Assembly (NCBI RefSeq): GCF_028473645.1
Contig: NZ_CP097269.1
Location: forward strand, 2,064,001-2,128,000
Origin: Acidovorax sp. GBBC 1281
GTDB taxonomy: Bacteria; Pseudomonadota; Gammaproteobacteria; Burkholderiales; Burkholderiaceae_C
Reading direction: 5' to 3'
DNA: 64,000 bases
The notes under the pieces were generated by a model. It was not told where the DNA came from and did not search any database. It worked only from the letters and a program-made list of their open reading frames with translations. Of the stretch, positions 50,592 through 60,262 are shown piece after piece (the first letter of the stretch is position 1; each line of letters opens with the position of its first letter). The translations under genes and the position numbers were made by a program.

Positions 50592-51421
50592 GATGAAGTT
50601 TCCTTTCGGTTGAACAAGGTTCGCGCCCATCGCGTCCTTGTTGTGATCCGGCCGGCGGGGGGCGGGCCGGCTGCACCGCCTGCGGTCGCAACGCAGTGGA
50701 GAGCCGGATGGCGAAAAGAATTTGTCCCGCGAGGAATGCGCCGAATGCAGTGAAGAAGCAGGGGAAATTGTTTTCGCCGGACGGTTGCAGCCATGAAGCC
50801 CGAGGCGCAGCTGCGCCACCGCCAGGATTCACAACAACACAAGGACGCCTTGGGCCGAACCGCTCCGAAAGGAAGCTGGCCCGACTCGGCATCGCCGCAT
50901 AAGGGCTGTTCTGGCTCGCTGACTGACGCCTGCCAGGTCACCAACCCAACGACAGGCGATAACGCCTCCGCCGCAATTGTCGGCGTCGGGCCAGAGGTGT
51001 GGCGTGGAAACTCCATGGCAATGCTGGGTGCCGATCCTGGATCGTCGTGAACCGTCCTTCGTGACGCGATGGGCAGGATCTGCCAGCGTCGAGGAGGGCA
51101 CGCATCCGCACAACCTGTCGCAGCAAGCCACGGCGTGCTCGCCACGCCCCGGCCATTGCGGCTGGGGTGACGGTGGGGCCGATCCGGTTACCTACCGGTT
51201 CGGCGGTATTTCAGGGGCGCCGAGCTGCGCGCGGCGGGGATGGGCCTTGTGCCGATCCCCGGAAGGCAAGCGAAGCGCGCAGCGACGCAGGCGCGAAGGC
51301 GTGAGGGATTGGAGCCGAATGGCCATGACGTCAAAGACGGCATGGGGCGCAGCCCGCAAAGCCCGGCGGTGCATCGCGCCGACACGCGAAGCCCCGAAAC
51401 CGACACGACACGATGACTCGC
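50592..51421. repeat. Non-coding block with dispersed GC-rich ICE repeat (copy A)
   Basis: 830 bp without a supported gene. The part from about 51230 (GCGGCGGGGATGGGC, then GGCAAGCGAAGCGCGCAG, then GGATTGGAGCCGAATGGCC) recurs in related form at about 55868 and 59990 in other gene-free gaps. Function unknown; these look like a structured or recombinogenic element family of the backbone. Confidence 0.5.
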
Positions 51422-52174
51422 CTACATGAAGAAGCTGCCCTGGACGGCGTAACCCGCAGGCTCGATCGCCACATCCGCAAGGTGGGACTGCAAGGCACGC
51501 TTGCAATGAACGTTTTCCCCGCCGTCTTGAAGCCAGGCACCAAGTCGCCGCTCCACCCAGCCACAAGCCACCGCCTCCCCGGTGGTCAAGTCGCTATACC
51601 ACTCCGGCTCTATGTCGGCCTTCCGGGGTCTCAGAACCACGTTGATGGAAAGCTCGCCGCCGCTGATGGCATCCACACGGGCGATCGCCGGAAGATCCTC
51701 GTCGACCATGAAACGATAGGTGGTCTGCACACAGTGGTGGCTGTCCTCTGCTCCACCCGGCCACCAGTTCTCGCCCTCGGACAACCCGAATAGCCGCTGC
51801 TCGAGGCCGGCATTGATCGCCGCCACCATCAAATTCCGCCAGACCCGCCAGCGCGCGCTCCGCTGTGTTCGCAGCGGGAAGGTCTTGAACGGCGAATAGG
51901 AGTGCTCGAACTCGGGCAGCAGCCGCAGGTCATCGGGGGCGGCGTAGCCGAACTGCCGCAAGCGCTGCACCAGCCGGGCATTGCTGGGCTTCTGCGCTTC
52001 GGCCGTCGCGTTATCCGCGAGGGCTGCGCGCAGCGCAGCATGGGTCTGGAACCCCAAAGCGGCGGCGACCGCTTCGCTCAGGTGGGACGAAGAAACACCT
52101 TTGACGCCGCGTTGCGCCCTCTGCTTGAGGGTACGCAGGGCGGCTTCGGAAACAAAAAACGTCGAGACAGTCAT
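51422..52174 (-). CDS. Hypothetical protein of the ICE backbone
   Basis: A 250-residue soluble protein from MTVSTFFVSEAALRTLKQRAQ. The N-terminal third is helical (SSSHLSEAVAAALGFQTHAALRAAL) and resembles a helix-bundle found at the start of ICE accessory proteins. The rest is mixed alpha/beta with conserved-looking WWPGGAEDSHHCVQTTYRF. No catalytic motif can be named. Mets upstream extend the frame by 20 codons. Confidence 0.7.
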   Translation of the reverse strand: MTVSTFFVSEAALRTLKQRAQRGVKGVSSSHLSEAVAAALGFQTHAALRAALADNATAEAQKPSNARLVQRLRQFGYAAPDDLRLLPEFEHSYSPFKTFPLRTQRSARWRVWRNLMVAAINAGLEQRLFGLSEGENWWPGGAEDSHHCVQTTYRFMVDEDLPAIARVDAISGGELSINVVLRPRKADIEPEWYSDLTTGEAVACGWVERRLGAWLQDGGENVHCKRALQSHLADVAIEPAGYAVQGSFFM

Positions 52175-52361
52175 GCCAAATTCCTCTGAACTGGTCGATG
52201 TCTGCCGATTACGCATCGACCGGGGAATGGGCACGGTCAGCGAAGGGGATTTGTGGAAACGTCGTTTAACCCGGCAGCAGGTTCAGCATGACGCGGCTGT
52301 ACTGCCAATCATACGGCAGGGCCGTGCATTCAGTCACGGCGTCCAGCCGTGGGTTTGAACA

Positions 52362-52395
52362 CCGGGCGCGGCCGCCGGCGCGCCCGGATTTTTTG
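52362..52395 (+). terminator. Strong plus-strand hairpin terminator
   Basis: Stem CCGGGCGCG / CGCGCCCGG with an 8-nt loop, followed by ATTTTTTG. It is oriented for plus-strand transcription, although no plus-strand gene lies just upstream; it may block antisense read-through into parB's 3' end. Confidence 0.55.
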
Positions 52396-52430
52396 ACTCA
52401 CTGGCTTTGGGGTCGGAACACCCCAAGCAA

Positions 52431-52456
52431 AGCGCCCCGGCCAAAGCCGGGGCGCT
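52431..52456 (-). terminator. Terminator after the ParB gene
   Basis: Perfect 10-bp stem AGCGCCCCGG / CCGGGGCGCT with a 6-nt loop, 17 bp beyond the parB stop. On the minus strand it is followed by TTTGCTT. Confidence 0.6.
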
Positions 52457-52472
52457 GCTCTCCAAGTGCAGG

Positions 52473-54527
52473 TCAAGCGACCAGTGCTTCGGGTTCGTCC
52501 GCCATGGTCTTGGCATCCGCCTGGGTATCCTGCCCCTGCGTTTCTTCCGTCGCCGTTTCCTGCCTTTCAGTCTTGAAGATGACCGGCATCCAGCCCGTGC
52601 CATCGGCAAGCCGCTCGGCCTCGCTGGCAGTGTCGGCCTTCTTCAATTTCGCCAGCCGGTTGACGTGCTCCGGCGCGTACTCGCCCACGGCTTGCAGGAT
52701 CGCGGCCTTCGGAACGTGCTTGAAGTAGCCTTCGGCGCTCGGCTGCCACCATGCGGCCATATCGAGGCCCACGGCCTGCGCGAGTTCCTCGCCGGGCTGG
52801 CGTGGCGTTGCGCGAGGGGTCACCACGTCCACCGTGGCCGCCACGCATACCGCCAGCAGTCGCACCAGTTCGTCTTGCGACTTCCTCAGCAGCACGGCGA
52901 ACAGTTCGGCGCTGTCCTGCGGCAAGGCAACACCTGCCACCTGTTGCAGTTCGCGCAGTGCCACGGCGGCGGACGATCCAGGCCAGTCCGGGGCCATGGC
53001 TTCCAGCCGGTCTTGCACTGTGAGGCACACGCCCAGCGGCAGGCCGTCGCCGTAGGCGTCGGGCTGCAAGACGGCTTGCACCATGCCGTGCACCAGCGCG
53101 GCCAGCGCGACATGCGGATGCCGGGCGACTTCGATTTGCAGCGCGGCGGTGCGATGGGCACTCAGCCGCTGCGTCAGCCGGTCGGACAGGCTCGCGGTCC
53201 TGGGTGCGTCGCCGGCGTCCTCGCCTTCATCGTTGGCCGCTTCGCCTTCCACGTTGCCGACACCGCGCCGCAGCTTGTCCAGCGTGCGCAGCGCCTTCGC
53301 CTCGGCCTCGCGCAGCAGGCCGCGATGAATGACGGCTTCGCCGTTGCGGTCGATGGCGACGATCGCACCGGCTGCGGCCCGCACGTTCGGGGCATAGTCC
53401 AACAAGCCATTTTCCAGCGCCTGCAACTGCGCGCCCAGGCGCTCGCCTTCTTCCTGCAAGGCTTCGACCTTGTCCTCGTCGTCAGCATCCATCGCTGCAT
53501 CCACAGCTTCGCCAATGGCCTGCATCTTCGCTTGCAGCTTCTCGATGCGCTGCACCTCGCGCTTGCCCGGCGTGCGGCGTTCCCTCGGTGCACGCTGGAA
53601 AGCTTGCAGATCGGCGTGGCTGGCGGCGAGCGTGGCATCCACCCATGCCCAGCCTTCGGCCTTCACCTCGGCAGCGACGCCCGCCAGCTTGTCGTGCGCC
53701 AGCCGTTCCAGCAGGACCGCATCGTTAAGGTACACGCCCGCATCGCCTTCGGCGAACAGATCGCGGCGAATGCCGCCGCCTGCGGCTTCGTAGGTGTCCA
53801 GCCCGACGAACCGCACCAGCGGATGCCGGTAAGCATCGATCTCGCGCTCGGTGAGGCGTTCGCGCAGCGCGGACGGGCTGCGCTGCCACTGTGGCGCATC
53901 GTAGAACGCGGCGTCTTGCGAAGCATGGTCGTCGGTGACGGCCAGCGCCATGAGTTGGTCGAGCGTGACGGCATCGGCCCGGTAGTCGGCCATCAGGCGC
54001 GGCGAGACGTTCGCCAGCTTCAAGCGTCGCTGCACCACCAGCGGCGTGACGCTGAAATCCGCTGCGATGTCCTCGATGGGCCGGCCTTCGGCCACCAGTG
54101 CAGCGAATGCCTCGAACTGGTCTGCGGGGTGCATGGCTTCGCGCTGCACGTTCTCGGTGAGGCTCGCGGTACGTGCCGTGCCATTGGCCACCCGCAGGCA
54201 AGGCACGTCCCAGTCCTTGGCGATGCGGTGTTTCTTCGCCAGCAGCTTGAGCGCAGCGAAGCGTCGCCCACCGGCGATCACCTCATACCGTTCGCCATCG
54301 GGAGCGGCGATCACGATCAGGTTTTGCAGCAGCCCCACGCGCTGGATCGAAGCGGCCAACTGAGGGACGGACATGCGCGGGACGGTCTTGCGCACGTTGC
54401 GGCCTGAGGAGCGCAGCACCAGCCGCGACAGCGGCACCAGGATCATGTGCTTGCTCGGGTCGGCGGCTTGCAGCACGTTTGCAGTGGTGGTGACGGCTTG
54501 GGCTTCGGTGTAGTTAACGGCGTTCAT
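52473..54527 (-). CDS. parB: ParB/RepB/Spo0J-family protein, large ICE type
   Basis: A 684-residue protein. The ParB N-terminal domain is at about 27-130 (VPLSRLVLRSSGRNVRK, VIAGGRRFAALKLL with the CTP-binding GRRR-like GGRR, LTENVQREAMHP), then an HTH (EDIAADFSVTPLVVQRRLKLANV). It continues with a long acidic helical region and a C-terminal domain of unknown role (TPRATPRQPGEELAQAVGLDMAAWWQPSAEGYFKHVPKAA). Much longer than chromosomal ParB (about 290). It probably works with element partition or as a DNA-loading factor. The start MNAVNYTEA is supported by a purine-rich GGAGATT upstream. Confidence 0.92.
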   Translation of the reverse strand: MNAVNYTEAQAVTTTANVLQAADPSKHMILVPLSRLVLRSSGRNVRKTVPRMSVPQLAASIQRVGLLQNLIVIAAPDGERYEVIAGGRRFAALKLLAKKHRIAKDWDVPCLRVANGTARTASLTENVQREAMHPADQFEAFAALVAEGRPIEDIAADFSVTPLVVQRRLKLANVSPRLMADYRADAVTLDQLMALAVTDDHASQDAAFYDAPQWQRSPSALRERLTEREIDAYRHPLVRFVGLDTYEAAGGGIRRDLFAEGDAGVYLNDAVLLERLAHDKLAGVAAEVKAEGWAWVDATLAASHADLQAFQRAPRERRTPGKREVQRIEKLQAKMQAIGEAVDAAMDADDEDKVEALQEEGERLGAQLQALENGLLDYAPNVRAAAGAIVAIDRNGEAVIHRGLLREAEAKALRTLDKLRRGVGNVEGEAANDEGEDAGDAPRTASLSDRLTQRLSAHRTAALQIEVARHPHVALAALVHGMVQAVLQPDAYGDGLPLGVCLTVQDRLEAMAPDWPGSSAAVALRELQQVAGVALPQDSAELFAVLLRKSQDELVRLLAVCVAATVDVVTPRATPRQPGEELAQAVGLDMAAWWQPSAEGYFKHVPKAAILQAVGEYAPEHVNRLAKLKKADTASEAERLADGTGWMPVIFKTERQETATEETQGQDTQADAKTMADEPEALVA

Positions 54528-54592
54528 GGTGAATCTCCAATCGAGTGAGAAGAAGGAATGGAGGGGAACCGCCCCTCCGGCGGGGGAGCGGT

Positions 54593-55420
54593 TCAGGCCT
54601 TGAGTTGGCGCATGCCATCGGCCAGCAGCCACAGGGCGCGGTTCAGGCGAATGTCCGAATCGATGCCTTGCACGGGTCGGGTCTGCTGCCTGCGGCCATT
54701 GGCGGTGCGTCCAGACAATCCGCCCTTGGTCAGGTTCTCCTGCGTGCGGTTGAAAACGCTCCACAGGTCGGGGCGGCGGTCGTCGAAGCGGCGCGGCATC
54801 AGCACCTGGGTTTCCGTGATCGGCGCAGGCTTGTCCGGATCGTCATACTTGAGGGCGAGTGCTGTACGGGCGAACACCTCAGATTCGCCAGCGTCCAGCG
54901 TCACGGCCTGCATGGATTCGCGTGATGCCTGCGCACGCTCGAAACCACCGAGCACCTCATAGGCGCCCTCGATGACCTGCCCGGCCACGTCGCCCTTGTG
55001 AGGCACGCGCACGTCGGCCACGGTGTCGCCGCAGACCAGTCCGTTTTTGCAGACGAACCTGAACATGCCACCCAATAATTGGTAGCTGCTCGTTCCGTCG
55101 TGGGAGTTCAGCAGAATGATTTCGTTGGCTTCGGCGGCGTTGATCTGGTTGGCATGGCGCAGGCGCAGCATGTGTTTGGTGTGCTCGCGCCGGCCCTCGT
55201 TGCGCACGCGGGTCTGGCACGCCATGAAGGGCTGGAACCCTTCTTTCCGCAGTTCAGTCAGCACCGCCCCGGTGGGGATGTAGCTGTACCGCTCGGAACG
55301 GCTCTCATGCGGGGCGTCCGCGAAGATGGACGGGGCCACCCTGCGAATCTGGTCGTCGGACAGCGGGGAATCGCTGCGCAGCGCCGGGGAATGGGAAGCG
55401 AAACGTGATGCGAGTTGCAT
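54593..55420 (-). CDS. DUF932 family protein
   Basis: A 275-residue protein (phage/plasmid-like DUF932, related to LGT_TIGR03299): SRSERYSYIPTGAVLTELRKEGFQPFMACQ, HMLRLRH, NEIILLNSHDGTSSYQLLGGMFRFVCKNGLVCGD. Common on plasmids and ICEs; function unknown. Just upstream of, and in the same direction as, parB, with 65 bp between them. Confidence 0.92.
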   Translation of the reverse strand: MQLASRFASHSPALRSDSPLSDDQIRRVAPSIFADAPHESRSERYSYIPTGAVLTELRKEGFQPFMACQTRVRNEGRREHTKHMLRLRHANQINAAEANEIILLNSHDGTSSYQLLGGMFRFVCKNGLVCGDTVADVRVPHKGDVAGQVIEGAYEVLGGFERAQASRESMQAVTLDAGESEVFARTALALKYDDPDKPAPITETQVLMPRRFDDRRPDLWSVFNRTQENLTKGGLSGRTANGRRQQTRPVQGIDSDIRLNRALWLLADGMRQLKA

Positions 55421-56083
55421 GATCTTTCTCCAATAAACGAAGTTGCTGTTGCGGTTTCAAAGCTGACCGGATTCCAAGATTCGGAGCCCGTTGTGGCTTC
55501 GGTGGGTTCGGCGCATGGACCTGGGCCGGTCCCTGTTTGCCGCCGTCTTTCCTGAGTTCATCGCCCGCGAGGAACCGGGCCAGCGAGGGACTGGCCGTCA
55601 AGGGAGAAGCGCAGGGTTGGTGCGGCCCGCAGCGCAGCGAGGACTCGGCCCTGCGCGCCTTGACGGCCAGGCACCGCGGGCCACGGTCGCGGGAGAAAGC
55701 GATGGACTTGGGGAAAGACGATCAGCGGCCGAAGGGCCAGGGCATGCGCTGAAACCCACGCCGCGCGGCGAGCGCCCCCGCGTGCCGACGGCACGCCTGA
55801 TCAGATGAATTCAGCCGATCAGGCGCAGCCTGTTCGGCGGCATGGCAGGGGCGCCAAACGCAGTGCGGCGGGGATGGGCTGACGAGCCGGTCCCCTGGAG
55901 GCAAGCGGAGCGCGCAGGCGTCAGCCGACCGCGGGGAGGGAACGATGGAAGCCCGCAGGGGGCGAGACGCGTAGCGGCTCGATGCGCGAGCACGACAGCG
56001 CGGCCGGTCATATTCACTTGACCGGAGGCGCCCGGAATCCGCTACCTTTGAGGAAGCGCAGACCCAGAAATACACAATTCCGG
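55421..56083. repeat. Non-coding block with dispersed GC-rich ICE repeat (copy B)
   Basis: About 660 bp without a supported gene. From about 55868 it has GCGGCGGGGATGGGC and GGCAAGCGGAGCGCGCAGG (as copy A), then GGGGGCGAGACGCGTAGCGG, CTCGATGCGCGAGCACGAC and AGCGCGGCC (as copy C at about 60080). Other parts are unexplained. Confidence 0.55.
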
Positions 56084-56902
56084 ATGAGCACCATTTCCAC
56101 ACCAGCAGAGACACGCGTGGCCGTCTTGGTCGATTGCGACAACGTTCCGCCCGACATCCTCGAGCACGCGCTGCGTATGGTTGCGCAGTTCGGCCGCGTC
56201 GTTCTGCGCCGTGGCTACGGCAACCAGGGCACGCTGGCCCACAAATGGCAGGACGCCCTGGTGCGACTGGCCTTCACACCTTGCCTGCAATACCAGTACG
56301 CCGCCGGCAAGAACACCGCCGACATCGCACTTGCGCTGGATGCGCTCGAAGCCCTGTTCGACAAGCGGGCCGACACGTTCTGCCTGGTCACCAGCGATTC
56401 CGATTTCGCCTATCTTTGTCGCAAGCTGCGCGAGCGCGGCGCCACCGTCTGCATCGTCGGTGAGCCCAAGACACCCGATGCACTGCGCAACGCCAGCGAC
56501 CAGTTTTTCGAATGGGTGCGCCCGGAGCCGACAGTGGAGGCCCTTGGCGAGACCATACCCAAAGCCACGGCGAAGACGGAACCAGTCAAGGCCGAACCGC
56601 CGAAGCTGGAGTCATCCAAGCCAGCCGTCAAACGCCGGCCGCGCTTTCTGATCGACGCTGTGTCACTGTTGGCCAGCGATACCTCCGAAGGCAAGGTCGG
56701 ACTGGGCGCCCTCGGCCAGTACCTCAAGCGCACCGACCCCGCCTTTTCACCGCAGACCTACGGCCACTCCGGGCTGCTGAACATGGTCAAGACTTACGAC
56801 CTTCTGGCCGCCCGACAAGAGGAAGGTGGGCATTGGTCGGTGAGCCTGGTGCCCAAGGCCGAAGCCACGGGAGAAGCCGATGGCGACCCGCCTGGCGCGT
56901 AG
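56084..56902 (+). CDS. NYN-domain nuclease with C-terminal OST-HTH/LOTUS domain
   Basis: A 272-residue protein. The N-terminal PIN-like NYN domain (AVLVDCDNVPPDILEHAL; NTADIALALDALEAL; FCLVTSDSDFAYLCRKLRE) retains the catalytic Asp residues. A charged linker (about 155-185) follows, then a LOTUS/OST-HTH domain (FLIDAVSLLASDTSEGKVGLGALGQYLKRTDPAFSPQTYG). This combination acts on RNA; likely a ribonuclease or RNA-binding regulator carried by the ICE. Confidence 0.88.
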   Translation: MSTISTPAETRVAVLVDCDNVPPDILEHALRMVAQFGRVVLRRGYGNQGTLAHKWQDALVRLAFTPCLQYQYAAGKNTADIALALDALEALFDKRADTFCLVTSDSDFAYLCRKLRERGATVCIVGEPKTPDALRNASDQFFEWVRPEPTVEALGETIPKATAKTEPVKAEPPKLESSKPAVKRRPRFLIDAVSLLASDTSEGKVGLGALGQYLKRTDPAFSPQTYGHSGLLNMVKTYDLLAARQEEGGHWSVSLVPKAEATGEADGDPPGA

Positions 56903-57036
56903 AGCGCGCCGTCAAGAGGCTGATGCTTCTGGACTCCCGCGACAGCTCTCCGCAAGAGAACACAACATTGGCCTCGGCACTATCGTGGGCCTTCCAAAAA
57001 TCAGTGGCCTGCGCCGTCGTCGCTCATCGTCCAGGT

Positions 57037-57996
57037 CTACTCTTCGGTTACCGCGCCGCCGCCCTTTGGGCGTATCAGCGTTCTCAGCGGCACGGTCGGC
57101 AGGACGTGCTCACCTGATGGCGGGGGACTGTTGTCCTCCTCGGGTTCATGCGGCACCTTTTCGATCAACACCGGCTCACCCATCCAGTCGCACTTGTCGC
57201 AGGCCGGCCATTCCAGTTCGTCGTCCGGAAAATCCTCGTGGAATCCACGTTGCGGGGACAGACGATGCGATCCGCAGGCGGGGCACTCCTCGGGCACCTT
57301 CCGCAGCAGTCGAACCACCACGGCCGAACAATGCCCGATGGCATGCTCCGTGATCGAGAAGGCGGCCTCTGCGTCATGCCACTTCGAATTCTTGCTGTGG
57401 GTCAGCCAGTTGACGAACTTCCACGCGCTCTCCAGCAGCGTCTTGAAGAGATGCCGTCTGTGCTCGTGCGTTGCGCCAGGCAGTGCCGTCGCGCAAATGT
57501 GATCAGCCCAAGCCTTCAGGTCCGCACGCTTCGGCTTCTCTTCGATGGATGTCCAGGGGATAACAGTTTGCGCGGCCCCGACCAGCGAGAGCAGCGCTTC
57601 GCGACATCGCACACCGACTGCCTGGTAGTCGCCGACCTCGTGCGCATGCCGAACCGCCTCGGATGCTTCTTCTAGGTAGCGATAGCACTCCCCGAAGGGC
57701 TCGATCGGCAGCTCGTCCAGCTTGGACCGATGATTCATCGGGATGCGCAGGCACAGCCCGATGTGGAACGTCAGCGCAAGGTCCATGCTCGGGAACTGCT
57801 CTTGCGAGTAGAGGTTGGTCATCCCGGTGATGACCCACCACCGGTCCACGTTGGTGTGCACATCCCACACATCGTGCTTCGAACTGAGGACATTCTCCGA
57901 GTACACCTTCTGAAGGAACTCGACGGTCAAGTCGGGTGCCTGCCACTTCATATACGCGGAGATCGTGTCGGCTTCTTCTTGGGTGGATGCGAGCAT
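57037..57996 (-). CDS. Hypothetical protein with C-terminal zinc ribbon
   Basis: A 319-residue protein from MLASTQEEADTIS, with a Met 12 codons upstream as an alternative. The large N-terminal helical part (FHIGLCLRIPMNHRSKLDELPIEP, ASEAVRHAHEVGDYQAVGVRCREALLSLVGAAQ) resembles an AbiJ/HEPN-like helical repeat, but no Rx4-6H motif was confirmed. It ends with a zinc ribbon CPACGSH ... CDKCDW. Function unknown; nucleic-acid binding is plausible. Confidence 0.65.
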   Translation of the reverse strand: MLASTQEEADTISAYMKWQAPDLTVEFLQKVYSENVLSSKHDVWDVHTNVDRWWVITGMTNLYSQEQFPSMDLALTFHIGLCLRIPMNHRSKLDELPIEPFGECYRYLEEASEAVRHAHEVGDYQAVGVRCREALLSLVGAAQTVIPWTSIEEKPKRADLKAWADHICATALPGATHEHRRHLFKTLLESAWKFVNWLTHSKNSKWHDAEAAFSITEHAIGHCSAVVVRLLRKVPEECPACGSHRLSPQRGFHEDFPDDELEWPACDKCDWMGEPVLIEKVPHEPEEDNSPPPSGEHVLPTVPLRTLIRPKGGGAVTEE

Positions 57997-58317
57997 GGCG
58001 AGAAGTATCGACGCAGCCACCCAGCCACTCAAGCGTCAGATCGCCGCTCCGGCCTACGAGGTGAGACCGCAGCGTCGTCGTCTCGACAGCAATGCCGCAT
58101 GAGCCCGCCACGCACTTGCGCATTCATATGGGTCATCGGTCAAAATCGCTTCATCGACTGAGTGGCAACTAGGGTTCCGCACGACCGAGAGGCGCGTGGT
58201 CTGGACCGAGCGTAGCGAAAACCACGGCCTGCGCCGTGGCTGCACCCGAGGGACAAAAGCCCAGAGGAGGAGACGTCGAGTCCCTCCCGTGCTTGTTCCC
58301 TTTACTCGGAGTGCCTC
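57997..58317. other. Intergenic region before EamA gene
   Basis: About 320 bp separating the divergent zinc-ribbon and EamA genes. Overlapping frames have no family signature. It probably contains both promoters; GGAGTGCCTC lies just upstream of the EamA start. No structured repeat seen. Confidence 0.4.
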
Positions 58318-59190
58318 ATGTCGATGTCATCCCTCCTGCTGGTCGTCCTGGCCGCGTTAGTCCACGCCCTTTGGAATCTGCTCGCCAAGCGCGCTGCGGA
58401 CGTGGGGCCGCCGTTCGTCTTTGCCTACACCGCCGTCGGCGCCGTCCTCTACCTGCCCTGGGTCTGCTGGATTCTCTTGCGCGACGGCATGCCGTGGAGC
58501 ATGGCCGTTGTTGGCATCATCGCGCTGAGCGGCGTGCTGCACCTGGGCTACAGCCTGTGCTTGCAGAAAGGCTACCGGGTGGCCGACCTGTCGGTTGTCT
58601 ATCCCGTCGCGCGTGGCACGGGGCCTCTGTTCTCGACGCTCGGCGCCTTCGTGTTGCTTGCCGAGACACCCACGCCCCATGGTTTGCTGGGCGTGGGCGC
58701 CGTGCTCGCCGGCATCGGCCTCATCGCTACCCAAGGACGCTGGGCCATGTTCCGGCAATCGTCCGCGCAGAAAGGCATCCGCTGGGGCATTGCCACCGGC
58801 CTGCTGATCGCGTCGTACACGGTGGTGGACGCGTACGGCGTGAAGACGCTGGCGATCGCGCCCGTCGTCCTGGACTGGTGCGCGAACACGGTGCGGCTTA
58901 GCATGCTGCTGCCCTGGATGGTTCCCGGCCGCGCACAGGCAATGCGCGCGATGCAAGGCCGCTGGCATCTCGCCCTGGCCGTGGGCGCGCTGGCACCACT
59001 GTCGTACATCCTCGTGCTCGGGGCGCTGAGCAGCGGCGCGCCGCTGAGCCTGGTCGCGCCGGCGCGCGAGATGTCGATGATGATCGGCGCCTTACTGGGG
59101 ATGCTGGTGCTGCGTGAGCCGTTGGGGCGGTGGCGCCTGGCTGGATGTCTTCTGCTGACGGTCGGTGTGATCCTGCTCGGCGCATCCTGA
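58318..59190 (+). CDS. EamA/DMT-family membrane transporter
   Basis: A 290-residue protein with ten predicted transmembrane helices in two EamA repeats (LLLVVLAALVHALWNLLAKRA; GIATGLLIASYTVVDAYGVKT). Members export or import metabolites such as amino acids or nucleotides across the inner membrane. No neighbouring enzyme suggests a substrate; probably cargo. Confidence 0.9.
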   Translation: MSMSSLLLVVLAALVHALWNLLAKRAADVGPPFVFAYTAVGAVLYLPWVCWILLRDGMPWSMAVVGIIALSGVLHLGYSLCLQKGYRVADLSVVYPVARGTGPLFSTLGAFVLLAETPTPHGLLGVGAVLAGIGLIATQGRWAMFRQSSAQKGIRWGIATGLLIASYTVVDAYGVKTLAIAPVVLDWCANTVRLSMLLPWMVPGRAQAMRAMQGRWHLALAVGALAPLSYILVLGALSSGAPLSLVAPAREMSMMIGALLGMLVLREPLGRWRLAGCLLLTVGVILLGAS

Positions 59191-59286
59191 TGCAAGGGTC
59201 GCGCAGAGCGACCTTGCAGCGACACCCGGTCAAGCGATCGCTGAAGCGAGCCTGTCCGCGCACAGCGCGCACAAACAGAAAGAAAA

Positions 59287-59309
59287 GCAAAGGGCCGTCG
59301 GCCCTTTGC
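59287..59309 (-). terminator. Terminator of the radC-like gene
   Basis: Perfect 10-bp stem GCAAAGGGCC / GGCCCTTTGC with a 3-nt loop, followed on the minus strand by TTTTCTTTCTG. Sits 1 bp beyond the radC stop and may also stop the convergent EamA transcript. Confidence 0.8.
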
Positions 59310-59310
59310 G

Positions 59311-59847
59311 TCACAGCAGCCCGCGCTCTGCGAAGCTCATCACGTCGCTGCCCGCGACGATCAGGTGATCCAGCACCCGCACGTCGACCAGCGCGGCAGC
59401 CGACTTCAACGTTTGCGTCAGGAGTTCGTCAGCCCGCGACGGCTCCGGCGAACCACTCGGATGGTTGTGTACGAGCAAAAGCGCACTGGAGTTCCGGCTC
59501 AGCGCGTCCTTGACCACCTCCCGCGGATACACCGATGTCTGGCTCACCGTGCCCCGAAACATCTCTACGTAGTCAAGTACCCGGTGCTGCGCATCCAGAT
59601 GGACCACCGCGAAGATCTCATGCGGCAGGTTCCCCAGGCGTGCCCGCAGGAAGTCCTTGACCACCGCCGGCGACGTCAGCACGTCAGTCCTACGCACCCG
59701 GCCCGCCAACACGCGTTGCGCGGCCTGCAGCACCTCGTTGGCCTCGGCCGGACGGTACTCGCCCGCGACATCGCGAACGAGCAGCGAAGAGGCAGCAGAC
59801 GAAACGGCAACGAAGGAATCGAGGGAAGAGAACAGATCGTGCGACAT
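59311..59847 (-). CDS. radC: RadC-family JAMM-fold protein
   Basis: A 178-residue short RadC-like protein from MSHDLFSS. It has the MPN+/JAMM signature EIFAVVHLD ... LLVHNHPSGSPEPSRAD with all metal ligands. RadC-like genes of this size are a conserved backbone marker of Tn4371-like ICEs. Function remains unsettled, perhaps deubiquitinase-like or linked to DNA repair. Confidence 0.92.
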   Translation of the reverse strand: MSHDLFSSLDSFVAVSSAASSLLVRDVAGEYRPAEANEVLQAAQRVLAGRVRRTDVLTSPAVVKDFLRARLGNLPHEIFAVVHLDAQHRVLDYVEMFRGTVSQTSVYPREVVKDALSRNSSALLLVHNHPSGSPEPSRADELLTQTLKSAAALVDVRVLDHLIVAGSDVMSFAERGLL

Positions 59848-60262
59848 GGCGAACTCCAGTGATCGGGCGGGATTGCCCGAGACCGGAACCGGCACGCCGC
59901 AGCGCAGCTGTCACAGGTTCAAAGACGGCCGGCAGGACGCCAGCGTGCGCAGCACGCGCAGACCTTGACCGCGAGAACGGTGTGCAAGGATGAAGGGAAC
60001 AGCAAGCCAGCCCCCACCCGCAGCGCGCAGCGGCACCGCCGCGAAGGCATCAGCGATGGGAGCCGAAGGGGCGAGACGCCGCAGGTGGCTCGATGCGCAG
60101 CACGTACAGCGCGGCCCGGCATCGCCGGGGAGGCACGGTGCTCGGTTTGATGCTGGACAACTTGCCAGGAAATTCGCTTATGACCGAGCCTGCTCGCGCT
60201 GAAAGTGTGCCTGCGGCGCGCCGTGCATGTCATGCGCATCGACCAGAGGGGCCGAAGCCCTG
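59848..60262. repeat. Non-coding block with dispersed GC-rich ICE repeat (copy C)
   Basis: 415 bp without a supported gene. From about 60050 it reads ATCAGCGATGGGAGCCGAAG, GGGGCGAGACGCCGCAGG, GGCTCGATGCGCAGCACG and ACAGCGCGGCC, matching copy B at about 55945 and partly copy A. It lies upstream of radC, as copy B does upstream of DUF932. Confidence 0.55.

Noticed and set aside
52407..54407. Long plus-strand frame opposite parB
   Set aside because: Antisense shadow; the minus-strand protein has clear ParB motifs.
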